Shown piece by piece: positions 1 through 6,286 of a DNA stretch of 6,522 nucleotides. Within the stretch, counting starts at the first letter, position 1. Each line of letters starts with the position of its first letter. The stretch spans positions 45,494 to 52,015 of the forward strand of contig NZ_RARA01000025.1 of assembly GCF_003788695.1 (NCBI RefSeq), in the 5' to 3' direction. A model generated the notes under the pieces. That model was given only the letters and a program-made list of their open reading frames with translations, did not search any database and had not been told where the DNA came from. The stretch comes from Candidatus Cardinium hertigii. GTDB lineage: Bacteria; Bacteroidota; Bacteroidia; Cytophagales_A; Amoebophilaceae. The translations under genes and the position numbers were made by a program.

Positions 1-2
1 TA

Positions 3-15
3 TTGCAACGGCCTC
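3..15. repeat. 13-base sequence shared with the hairpin block at the right end
   Basis: The word ttgcaacggcctc at 3-15 occurs again, in the same orientation, at 6094-6106, where it opens a GC-richer hairpin block. A GC-rich 13-base match is unlikely by chance in such AT-rich DNA, so the window may begin at the edge of another copy of that block. Similarity stops after it. The rest of 1-214 is AT-rich and holds no gene I can support, only a short palindrome (cgtatacg, 88-95). Confidence 0.4.
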
Positions 16-214
16 GTTAGGTATATGCATATTTTGTTTGTTTTTTATAAGCTTTTTATTGTAAATTCAACTTATAGTAGAAGTAAGCGTATACGTATAG
101 GATGGTTATGGTAACTTTACTTCTTTTATATTTTAGTCTTTATATATTTAGTTTTTTATATAGAGATATTTTTCGAGAGGTTTGCGTACATTAATATTTT
201 AAATTACAAAAGTC

Positions 215-436
215 ATGTATATCTATAGAAATGTGTATTATTTAGTCTTAGGGGTAGTCTTAGGTGCTGTATTGGGAATTTTAGTTTGTGATGAAACTAA
301 AAAAGAAATCATAAAAGCAATCCAAAATAAAGCAAAATTCTTTTCAGATAACTGCAAAGCAACTTCTGAAGAGGCAATGGATTCGGTTAAGGGTTCTGTA
401 AATAGCGCTAGAAGTTCTCTGAAAGATTTATTGTAG
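215..436 (+). CDS. Small YtxH-like membrane-anchored protein
   Basis: This encodes a 73-residue protein. Residues about 6-25 form one hydrophobic, glycine-rich membrane segment (LVLGVVLGAVLGILV). A charged amphipathic helix follows, starting DETKKEIIKAIQNKAK, and then a Ser/Ala-rich tail ending SLKDLL. A Gly-rich membrane anchor followed directly by a Lys/Glu-rich helix is the layout of the YtxH family, which is small, poorly characterised and often linked to envelope stress. The molecular function is unknown, and the assignment rests on architecture and wording rather than an alignment. The ATG at 215 has no clear Shine-Dalgarno sequence upstream, as is common in Bacteroidota. A strong terminator begins 35 bases after the stop, so the gene is probably transcribed alone rather than with the next small gene. 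Confidence 0.75.
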   Translation: MYIYRNVYYLVLGVVLGAVLGILVCDETKKEIIKAIQNKAKFFSDNCKATSEEAMDSVKGSVNSARSSLKDLL

Positions 437-470
437 TATATATCCATTATATATTATTATATATTAATGG

Positions 471-524
471 ATAATAATGGGGAAACAAAAGACGAATCAT
501 GCTTTGTTTCTCCATCATTATTTT
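471..524 (+). terminator. Rho-independent terminator after the YtxH-like gene
   Basis: Arms 471-489 and 503-521 pair over 19 positions with one G-T wobble and one A-C mismatch. The core is gaaacaaa with tttgtttc. The loop is 13 bases and a short T run (521-524) follows. Because the 5' arm starts with A/T and the 3' arm ends with T, it could also work weakly on the other strand. A smaller AT hairpin just upstream (tccatta 443-449 with taatgga 465-471) touches it by one base. Confidence 0.75.
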
Positions 525-562
525 GTATCCCTTAACATTATACATCTATAATATAATTAATT

Positions 563-760
563 ATGTCTAAAAAATTATTTTTAATATTGGGAATACTTGT
601 GGGAGGGGTGCCTTTGGTGTGGTATGCTATTCCTGATCAACAAAGGTCTAAACTTAAAGGCGTTTTATATAACCGGATGCAACATGTTTTCCTAGTTACT
701 GTAACAAAATACTTATTAAAAAATTTGGTAAGAAATGCAGTTAAGACGTATTTAAGTTAA
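563..760 (+). CDS. Small single-pass membrane protein of unknown function
   Basis: This encodes a 65-residue protein that I do not recognise. Residues about 4-24 form a hydrophobic segment (LFLILGILVGGVPLVWYAI) after a short positive N-terminus (MSKK), which fits a membrane anchor or uncleaved signal. The remainder is strongly basic and has a second moderately hydrophobic, amphipathic stretch (HVFLVTVTKYLLKNLV) that could lie on the membrane surface. There are no cysteines or catalytic motifs. The ATG at 563 is preceded by AT-rich sequence without a clear ribosome-binding site. It shares orientation and small membrane-protein style with the YtxH-like gene upstream, but a terminator separates them. 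It may be a genuine small gene or a lineage-specific ORF. The compact hydrophobic-then-basic design argues for real coding. Confidence 0.6.
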   Translation: MSKKLFLILGILVGGVPLVWYAIPDQQRSKLKGVLYNRMQHVFLVTVTKYLLKNLVRNAVKTYLS

Positions 761-764
761 TAAT

Positions 765-879
765 GTATCCGTTCAGTGATGTGGCCTATGCGTATCCGTG
801 TTCGTACCAATTAGAAATAGTACAATAATACTAGATCGTAAAAAATGCGCCTTGCATAAAGCTGTGACTAGAAAATTTC
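765..879 (+). repeat. Intergenic repeat, copy 1 of 3 (R1)
   Basis: This begins just after the stop of the small membrane-protein gene. It starts gtatccgttcag, as does the next copy at 880, giving a tandem direct repeat with a period of 115 bases. Positions 783-879 align without gaps to the reverse complement of 6287-6383, with about 87 of 97 positions identical by hand count. The conserved core includes ctagatcgtaaaaaatgcgc. The other copies carry gcgca...tgcgc, which could form a small hairpin, but R1 has gtaca in the left arm. No ORF is evident. Confidence 0.8.
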
Positions 880-974
880 GTATCCGTTCAGTCGTATGGC
901 CTATCCGTGTTCATACCAATCGGAAATAGCGCAATAATGTAAGTTTATAAAAAATGCGCCTTGAAAAAACTGTG
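880..974 (+). repeat. Intergenic repeat, copy 2 of 3 (R2), directly adjoining copy 1
   Basis: This is a direct repeat of R1 starting with the same gtatccgttcag. It lacks six bases (gcgtat) present in R1 and in the inverted copy, and is more diverged in the middle (ataatgtaagtttataaa). It keeps gcgca and tgcgc, which can pair. Similarity to the other copies is lost after ctgtg (970-974), where the long palindrome takes over, so R2 looks truncated or fused to the palindromic element. Confidence 0.75.
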
Positions 975-1079
975 GAAAGAAAAGAAAGGAAAAAAATCAA
1001 AAGAAAATCATTTTGTCTGAGCTCCGTAGGAGCGAGATTTGATTTTTGATTTTTTTCCTTTCTTTTCAGCAGTTTTTTC
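963..1079. repeat. Long purine/pyrimidine inverted repeat (117 bases) with nested hairpin
   Basis: The inner arms 979-1002 and 1044-1067 are perfect 24-base complements, purine-rich on the left and pyrimidine-rich on the right (core gaaaagaaagg / cctttcttttc). After a small asymmetric interruption, the outer arms 963-972 (gaaaaaactg) and 1070-1079 (cagttttttc) also pair. The loop contains a further hairpin, gctcc-gta-ggagc (1021-1033). On either strand the RNA would fold into one long hairpin. It lies downstream of the truncated asnS on that gene's strand and could end its transcript, although no clean U-tract follows. Confidence 0.8.
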
Positions 1080-1100
1080 ACCAGCGCTTGATTTTTTTTG

Positions 1101-1132
1101 GCTACTTTTTTTGATCAAGCAAAAAAAGTAGC
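1101..1132. repeat. 12-bp hairpin that supplies the 3' end of the asnS ORF
   Basis: gctacttttttt (1101-1112) and aaaaaaagtagc (1121-1132) are perfect complements around the loop gatcaagc. From memory, Bacteroidota intergenic regions often carry very similar stem-loops built on (A)7GTA(G/A)C, so this is probably a dispersed repeat. The right arm, loop and part of the left arm are read as the last codons of the asnS ORF (KATFFA, stop at 1115). This indicates repeat DNA has replaced the original gene end. Confidence 0.7.
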
Positions 1133-2425
1133 TTTAAAGTACCAGTTTATATCTTCTACCTGAAGATTTCCCCGCTGCATAGCTTGCTGCAAATAATCCA
1201 GACGTTCTTCTCTTTGAGATCCGCCAACCATTTCCCCTACACCAGGGAAAAGCACATCCATAGCTGCCACAGTTCTACCATCATCATTTTGGCGCATGTA
1301 AAATGCTTTGATCGCTCGCGGATAATTGGTTACGACTACAGGACTTTTAAAATGATCCTCTACCAAATAACGTTCATGTTCTGATTGAAGGTCGATACCC
1401 CAACCGGTAACGGGATAAACAAAAGTTCCATTTTTATTTGGTCTAGCTTCCATTAGAATATCCACTGCTTCTGTATAGGTAATCTGCACAAAAGGTTGTG
1501 CTAATACGAATGCCAATCGCTCCAATAGAGGCATTTGTGCCTTTACACACTTTTCATTTGTACTGCTAAGCGCACGTTTTTGTAACCAAGCAAGCTCTTC
1601 TTGACAATTGTTCAGCACGTAATTTAGTAGAAATTTTAACAATTCCTCAACAAGCGCTATATTATCGTCCAAAGTATTAAAAGCTACCTCTGGTTCAACC
1701 ATCCAAAATTCTGCCAAATGCCTGGGGGTATTAGAATTTTCTGCCCGAAACGTAGGACCAAAAGTATACACTGCTCCCAACCCCATGGCCGCTGCTTCTG
1801 CAGCAAGCTGCCCAGAAACCGTTAAGTTAGTAGGTTTTTTAAAAAAATCTTCTCTAAAATCAACACGACCATCTGGATTTCTAGCTGGCCCCTCCGCATC
1901 CAAGCTAGTTACCCGAAATAGCGCTCCTGCTCCTTCTGCATCAGCTGCCGTAATAATAGGCGTATGAAGATAAAAAAAACCATGTTCATGAAAAAAATGA
2001 TGAATGGCATAGCTCACTGCATGTCTTATCCGAAACACGGCACCAAAAGTATTGGTACGAAAACGAAGATGCACCCATGTACGCAAAAATTCCAGTGAAT
2101 GCGCTTTGGGTTGCAATGGATAGGCTGGCGCAATACCCAATAACGTAAGTTGGCTACCTTCTAATTCTACCGACTGATTTTGCCCTTTTGAAGCCACTAA
2201 ACGCCCTAAAACAGCGATACTGGCCCCTGTACTCAGTTGGTTCAGCAGCGCTTCTGAAAGAAGCGTAGGTGCCATAACCACTTGCAAATTTTGCTGACAT
2301 GATCCATCATTGATCGAAAGGAATATAACCTGCTTGCTTACCCGCTTGGTTCGAATCCAACCTTTTGCCTCAATAGTCGTTCCAACTATGCCAAACCGTA
2401 AAATTTCTTTAATTTTGCTACGCAA
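1115..2425 (-). pseudogene. asnS: Asparaginyl-tRNA synthetase, C-terminally truncated (class II motif 3 lost), probably inactive
   Basis: The ORF is 436 codons. An intact enzyme joins asparagine to tRNA-Asn in the cytoplasm using ATP. Residues about 1-100 are the OB-fold anticodon-binding domain (AKGWIRTKRVSK...LSINDGS). The class II catalytic domain follows: motif 1 region about 132-157, TNTFGAVFRIRH at 124-135, motif 2 FRAENSNTPRHLAEFW at 226-241, and GEMVGGSQREERLDYL near 397-412. After NWY (427-429) family members continue with about 46 residues including GFGLGFER (motif 3, whose Arg contacts ATP). Here they are replaced by FKATFFA, encoded by the adjacent hairpin repeat. I find no trace of the missing end in any frame downstream. 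The start is TTG at 2425: an in-frame stop lies four codons upstream and the first in-frame ATG is codon 51, inside the OB fold. There are no internal stops or frameshifts, so the damage looks recent. It is divergent from rpoN. Confidence 0.88.
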
Positions 2426-2488
2426 AGTATTTTTTTAAATCAATATTTGTTTCGTATAACATCAATATAATTATAATAACTAAACTAG

Positions 2489-2511
2489 TAGTCTAATAGT
2501 CTAACAGACTA
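2489..2511. promoter_or_regulatory. Direct and inverted repeats in the asnS-rpoN divergent spacer
   Basis: Within the 142 bp between the divergent starts, tagtctaa occurs twice in tandem (2489-2496, 2497-2504), and the second copy forms a perfect 6-bp inverted repeat with agacta (2506-2511) around aac. Its position between two outward-facing genes makes it a candidate operator or promoter element. I could not place convincing Bacteroidota -33/-7 elements, so a regulatory role is only an inference. Confidence 0.3.
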
Positions 2512-2567
2512 AAATCTAGTCCCAGTAAATCTAGCAATAGTTTTTATTCTATCCAACTGAATTCTAA

Positions 2568-3995
2568 ATGCAAAAGTTACAATTAGAACAAAAATGTTCC
2601 CATAAATTATCGGGGCAACAAATCCAATTTATCAAATTACTACAAGTGCCTAGTATTGCACTAAATACCTATATATCCAAAGAAATTGCATCGAATCCTT
2701 TGCTAGACGAAACATTAGAAAATGACGATGCCATCGCTCCCGAATCGGAAGCATTTACCCATAATTTTTCGGATTATTACCCAAGCGATTTAAATAAAAA
2801 AAATTATAAAACAGAAATTTCTCGTGATAAATGGACACCAACCATCGTTTCCTTGCAGGAAAAATTAAAAGAACAATTACATTGGCTTCATTTGAGTGAA
2901 GTGGGCTATATAATAGGAGAACATTTGATAGGCAGTTTAGACCAAAATGGTTTCCTCCCATGTGATTTGGAAATTATTGTACAAGACCTGCATGTAATCC
3001 ATTACGTAGAACTTTCTGTACAAGAAGTAGAAGAGGTACTTATAGCCATTCAACAATTAGACCCACCTGGTATTGCAGCTAGAAATCTTCAGGAATGTTT
3101 ATTAATACAATTGAACCGGCAGAACCAAACAGATCCAGTTATTCAGTTAGCCCGAGATATAATAAGCAGTTGTTTTGAGGAGTTTACCAAGAAGCATTAT
3201 GAAAGCATCCTCAAAAAACTAGCCATTGCCGATAGGCATCTTTTAAAAGATGCACTGGCCCACATTGCCCATTTGAATCCCAGACCAGGAGGAAACTATA
3301 ATGGAATGGAGCAGACAAATAATTTCCTCTCTCCTGATTTTATAATTGTAGAAAATCAAGGAAATCTTTCTGTTGAGCTGGTCAATTATCCCATCTATAA
3401 GCCACGTTTTAATAAAAAATATCTGACTATGTTGGAAGCTTATGAAAAAAAAACCAAAACAGATACAGCATACCAGCAAGATAGAGAAAATCAGGAAATA
3501 ATTGATTTTTTGAAAAAAAAACTAGAAGATGCCAAATATTTTATGGAAGCACTGGGACAGCGCAATCAAACACTTTTAAAAACCATGCAAGCTATTTTAG
3601 AGCTTCAATACAATTTCTTTTTAGAAGGAGAAGAAACAGATAGGTTAACTCCCATGGTTTTACAAAATGTAGCCGATAAGGTAGGGATGGATGCCTCTAC
3701 TATTTCCAGAATTGTCAATCAAAAATCAGTTCAAGGTAAATTTGGCGTTTATCTGCTAAAGTTTTTCTTTTCCGAGGGCATTAGCAAATCTACGGGGGAG
3801 AATATCAGTAATAAAGCGGTTAAAAATAGAATTTTAGAATTGATTAATAGTGAAAATAAACAGAATCCTTATCCAGATAGGCGTATGGGAGAAATATTGA
3901 TCACAGAGGGCTATAGTGTAGCGCGCCGTACGGTAACCAAGTATAGAGAAGAACTGGGCCTACCTGTTGCTAGGTTAAGAAAGGAATTGGCATAA
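2568..3995 (+). CDS. rpoN: RNA polymerase sigma-54 factor RpoN
   Basis: This encodes 475 residues, close to the usual RpoN length, so the protein is complete. Sigma-54 directs RNA polymerase to -24/-12 promoters and needs an ATP-driven activator to open them. The Gln/Leu-rich activator-responsive region I is at about 3-49 (LEQKCSHKLSGQQIQFIKLL, ending NPLLDE). An acidic, variable linker (about 50-90) follows, then the core-binding domain (about 92-300), including LDQNGFL and LDPPGIAARNLQECL. The helix-turn-helix lies at about 364-386 (NVADKVGMDASTISRIV), followed by the family-typical GVYLLKFFFSEG. The signature RpoN box at 452-461 reads ARRTVTKYRE and recognises the -24 element. The ATG at 2568 gives an N-terminus matching the family, with no clear Shine-Dalgarno sequence. 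It is divergent from asnS. An insertion sequence begins 13 bases after the stop, so any native terminator has been displaced. Confidence 0.96.
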   Translation: MQKLQLEQKCSHKLSGQQIQFIKLLQVPSIALNTYISKEIASNPLLDETLENDDAIAPESEAFTHNFSDYYPSDLNKKNYKTEISRDKWTPTIVSLQEKLKEQLHWLHLSEVGYIIGEHLIGSLDQNGFLPCDLEIIVQDLHVIHYVELSVQEVEEVLIAIQQLDPPGIAARNLQECLLIQLNRQNQTDPVIQLARDIISSCFEEFTKKHYESILKKLAIADRHLLKDALAHIAHLNPRPGGNYNGMEQTNNFLSPDFIIVENQGNLSVELVNYPIYKPRFNKKYLTMLEAYEKKTKTDTAYQQDRENQEIIDFLKKKLEDAKYFMEALGQRNQTLLKTMQAILELQYNFFLEGEETDRLTPMVLQNVADKVGMDASTISRIVNQKSVQGKFGVYLLKFFFSEGISKSTGENISNKAVKNRILELINSENKQNPYPDRRMGEILITEGYSVARRTVTKYREELGLPVARLRKELA

Positions 3996-4008
3996 ATTCA
4001 AGTATAAT

Positions 4009-4021
4009 CCGACATTCCGCA
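4009..4021 (+). repeat. Left terminal inverted repeat of the IS
   Basis: ccgacattccgca is the exact reverse complement of 6008-6020. The next base mismatches and four more A residues then match. This end lies beside the 3' end of the transposase gene and just behind the rpoN stop codon. Confidence 0.85.
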
Positions 4022-4197
4022 TAAAATTTTTAAAATATATATTTTCCCCTTTTTAGGTTTTTTAGCGACAGATTCGTATGAGTTAGCCTTATTATTTTCG
4101 TAAAAACGGGCTATAAAGAGGCAATTTTCCTTTTCTTGCTAAGCTTTTTACTCCATATAATCAAAATATAACCTCATTAGATAGACCTTTGGCCCTG

Positions 4198-5898
4198 TTA
4201 GATATTTTCATATTCAATATCATATATTCTACAAGCCATAGGTCCAAAATGCTGCACAATCTTTTTTAGTATATCATTCATATTGAGAACTATTTCATGA
4301 TACTGTTCACCTATCTTTATTTTAAGTAGATGTACGCCATGAAAGAGTTTATAAATCCACTTCATGGTAGGTTTCTTAGTAGCATAGCCACTTTGAGATA
4401 AGATAGTAGTATTGGTTGCTTCTAATTGCTTACGTAAATCATACTGCGCAAAGCTATAGACCATTAAACAAAGCGTCATCACTACCATTAAAGCACTAAT
4501 CCGTCCAGGCTTCTTAAGAAAAATAGAATCTACTTCAAAACTGTTATCTTTAATAAACTTAAATCCTGATTCAGTACCAGATTGTTCTTTATAAGTAGAT
4601 AATATTTCGCTATCTTTAAGAGCAATTTCATCTAATTGATTGGTTGCTAGAATAAAACGTCCTTTACTTAACGTAGCATGTTCAATCTTTTCTTCATCTC
4701 GTAGTAAAACTGTATGGGCTTTGTATTCAATTTTGTCTGGTTTATTATCTTTTTTAGGACGTCCTTTTCTTAGATAAGTTGGTATAGTGGCAGCAGTATA
4801 GCTAATCTTATGATAGTGTAATTTTTTATTTATTTGCAAGATTTCCTTATCAAGATCTTGCAGACAGCCAAATAACTGATTACCCAAATGCCATAATAGT
4901 TTATTGGTTTCACTAGCTTCCTTTTCTATCTTTTTTTCTAAAGTAACTACTTCCTTATCATAAGCTTCTTTGGAATAAATCAATGCCCATCTTTGTGCAA
5001 TTCCTTGATATATCTGATTAACAACTATATATTTATATCCCTTGTCTAGCTCTATCCAATCAATAGTTTGCTTGGTTAATAAAGTTTTAGCTACTTTTAT
5101 ATTATCTGGTACTCTAGATAACCAGAGTAAATTTTGCCCATATTTTACACAATTGGCATACATGGCAGAATCGCCCACATATAAAAAAGAAGGGGTGCTT
5201 TCTAAAGCTTTGCAAAAATTTTGCATACGAGTAGCAGCAGCTTCCAAAGTTGTCTTATCTGCAGCGTTACCTGCATGTGCTTCCATCCATATAGGGAAGT
5301 GAGCAGCTCCAGAAGTAGCTAATAATAAAGTCATTTGCTTTAAATCAAAGCGCTTATTTTTAGCATAGCCATGAGCTGGACGGGCTAGCTTAGGTAGCGT
5401 TAATCGGTTCGTTTCTGCTACAGCAGTACTATTTTTTACCTCATCTACCTCATCTGTTTCAGCACATGCATAGTCACCGTAGAGTGTTAACGTAGTTGTA
5501 TCCAAATGAGCAGATTTACCTAAAATATTATGTTGTAAAGCAATAGTTAAAGCTATTTCTGAAAAAAATTTGGTTTCTCCATAGTCATGTATAGCATCTA
5601 AACAGCGTCCTAAAGCATCATCATTAAAATCATCTGCTTTAACTTGATTTCCAAATAGTTTACTAATAGGCTTGTTCTCAATAAATTTAGGAAATAAGTA
5701 TAAACGATGATCTATAAAACCCAAACCATTGAGTATCATAGCAATAACTCGTTGGCTATGCGTAGTCTTGGAGCCTTTTGTAAGGGGAAGACGCTTATCT
5801 ATGGCATGAGCTATACCTAGTTGATCTATCGTAGCTGCTACTAGACCTAGATGGTCTAATATTTTACTGCCTAATATATTCGATGGATGTATTTGCAT
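4198..5898 (-). CDS. IS1634-family DDE transposase
   Basis: This encodes 566 residues from the ATG at 5898. An 11-codon longer reading from a TTG at 5931 is open, but MQIHPSNILGSKILDHLGLV fits the family start better. Residue numbers below use the ATG. The N-terminal part resembles the DUF4277-type domain of IS1634 transposases (HLGLVAATIDQLG, ILNGLGFIDHRLYLFPKF, ADDFNDDALGRCLD). The RNase H-like catalytic residues appear as Asp in HLDTTTLTLYGDY (D133), Asp in YVGDSAMY (D243) and Glu in EQSGTESGFKFIKD (E443), which carries the Y...E...K spacing of this group. A lysine-rich, partly coiled-coil insert lies between the second Asp and the Glu. No frameshift or stop interrupts it. The protein cuts and joins the IS ends at 4009 and 6020. 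Its transcript converges on rpoN with no obvious terminator between them. Confidence 0.93.
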   Translation of the reverse strand: MQIHPSNILGSKILDHLGLVAATIDQLGIAHAIDKRLPLTKGSKTTHSQRVIAMILNGLGFIDHRLYLFPKFIENKPISKLFGNQVKADDFNDDALGRCLDAIHDYGETKFFSEIALTIALQHNILGKSAHLDTTTLTLYGDYACAETDEVDEVKNSTAVAETNRLTLPKLARPAHGYAKNKRFDLKQMTLLLATSGAAHFPIWMEAHAGNAADKTTLEAAATRMQNFCKALESTPSFLYVGDSAMYANCVKYGQNLLWLSRVPDNIKVAKTLLTKQTIDWIELDKGYKYIVVNQIYQGIAQRWALIYSKEAYDKEVVTLEKKIEKEASETNKLLWHLGNQLFGCLQDLDKEILQINKKLHYHKISYTAATIPTYLRKGRPKKDNKPDKIEYKAHTVLLRDEEKIEHATLSKGRFILATNQLDEIALKDSEILSTYKEQSGTESGFKFIKDNSFEVDSIFLKKPGRISALMVVMTLCLMVYSFAQYDLRKQLEATNTTILSQSGYATKKPTMKWIYKLFHGVHLLKIKIGEQYHEIVLNMNDILKKIVQHFGPMACRIYDIEYENI

Positions 5899-6007
5899 AT
5901 ATATAACTACAGATGAACAGTTTAAACGCAATAGGTAATATAATTATTTTTTTGTGGAAAAATACTACTACTGAACAAAATAAATAATGATTTTTATTGC
6001 GTTTTTG

Positions 6008-6020
6008 TGCGGAATGTCGG
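6008..6020 (-). repeat. Right terminal inverted repeat of the IS
   Basis: tgcggaatgtcgg is the exact reverse complement of 4009-4021. It lies about 110 bases upstream of the transposase ATG, so the transposase promoter must be within or just inside this end. The interval is AT-rich with no clear Bacteroidota promoter motif. Confidence 0.85.
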
Positions 6021-6085
6021 CATAACATCAAAAATGAAAAAAAATAACAAAAAATAATACTGGAAAAATAGAAAAAATTATACTA

Positions 6086-6286
6086 TCGGCCTGTTGCAAC
6101 GGCCTCACTATGTGAGTTCGCCCCATGATGTATGTACATACATCACGGGGACCCCAAGTACGCTGAATCCCGAAGCGGAACAGGGCTCCCCGCCAGATGA
6201 TATATCTGGTGGGGTAAAGCGCAGCCAGCTTTTCAAAGACGAAGAGTAGGCTCAAACAGGCTGATTCTCTACTAAGCTCTCAGCCT
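6086..6286. other. GC-richer block of consecutive hairpins, no supported gene
   Basis: This block is clearly richer in G and C than its flanks. It opens with a near-palindrome (ggcct-gttgcaac-ggcc, 6088-6104) and then has successive stem-loops. These are ctcac-tat-gtgag (6104-6116); a 30-base near-perfect palindrome 6121-6150 with 15-base arms and one A-C mismatch; ccccgccagat / atctggtgggg (6188-6198 with 6204-6214, one G-T wobble); and caggctga / tcagcctg (6257-6264 with 6280-6287). It abuts the inverted R copy at 6287. Candidate explanations are a structured RNA, the end of a mobile element, or a palindromic intergenic repeat. I cannot match it to a known RNA family. The minus-strand ORF through it looks incidental. 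Confidence 0.5.

Larger units (their letters stand above)
4009..6020 (-). mobile_element. IS1634-family insertion sequence, complete (about 2.0 kb)
   Basis: The boundaries are perfect 13 bp terminal inverted repeats: ccgacattccgca at 4009-4021 and its complement at 6008-6020. Allowing one mismatch, the match extends to 17 of 18. The only gene inside is an intact minus-strand DDE transposase of IS1634 type. That leaves about 190 bp of AT-rich noncoding DNA at the left end and about 120 bp at the right. The bases ataa occur at 4004-4007 and 6022-6025, a possible 4-base target duplication if the element is extended by one base on each side. This is weak because the flanks are AT-rich. The element sits 13 bases after the rpoN stop. 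With intact ends and an intact transposase it is potentially mobile. Confidence 0.88.

Noticed and set aside
765..974. R1 and R2 as a CRISPR array
   Set aside because: There are only two adjoining copies of ~100 bases with internal divergence, no spacers of regular length and no cas genes.
963..1138. Search for the missing asnS C-terminus in another frame (a simple frameshift)
   Set aside because: Reading the minus strand past 1139 gives only hairpin, palindrome and repeat sequence in every frame. Nothing resembles GFGLGFER or the conserved PFPRTP end, so this is replacement or deletion, not a frameshift.
1785..1967. Plus-strand ORF antisense to asnS with an Ala/Ser-rich product
   Set aside because: It lies entirely inside a well-supported synthetase reading frame; the low-complexity product is a typical antisense shadow. 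The same applies to 1184-1384, 238-447, 2755-2961, 3243-3479 and 5042-5302.
2006..2025. TGGCAT...TGCA resembling a sigma-54 -24/-12 promoter
   Set aside because: The GG-to-GC spacing is off and it lies inside the asnS coding region with no gene suitably placed downstream.
4085..4113. tagcc...ggcta stem as a terminator between rpoN and the transposase
   Set aside because: It has only five pairs and a large loop with no following T run on either strand.
5899..5931. Longer transposase starting at the TTG at 5931
   Set aside because: The extra 11 residues (MRLNCSSVVIY) do not resemble the family N-terminus and start at a rare TTG; the ATG at 5898 gives the expected start.
6028..6255. 75-codon minus-strand ORF through the hairpin block
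   Set aside because: It is made largely of palindromic repeat sequence with an AT-run tail, has no recognisable domain and crosses several stem-loops. It looks like an incidental open frame.
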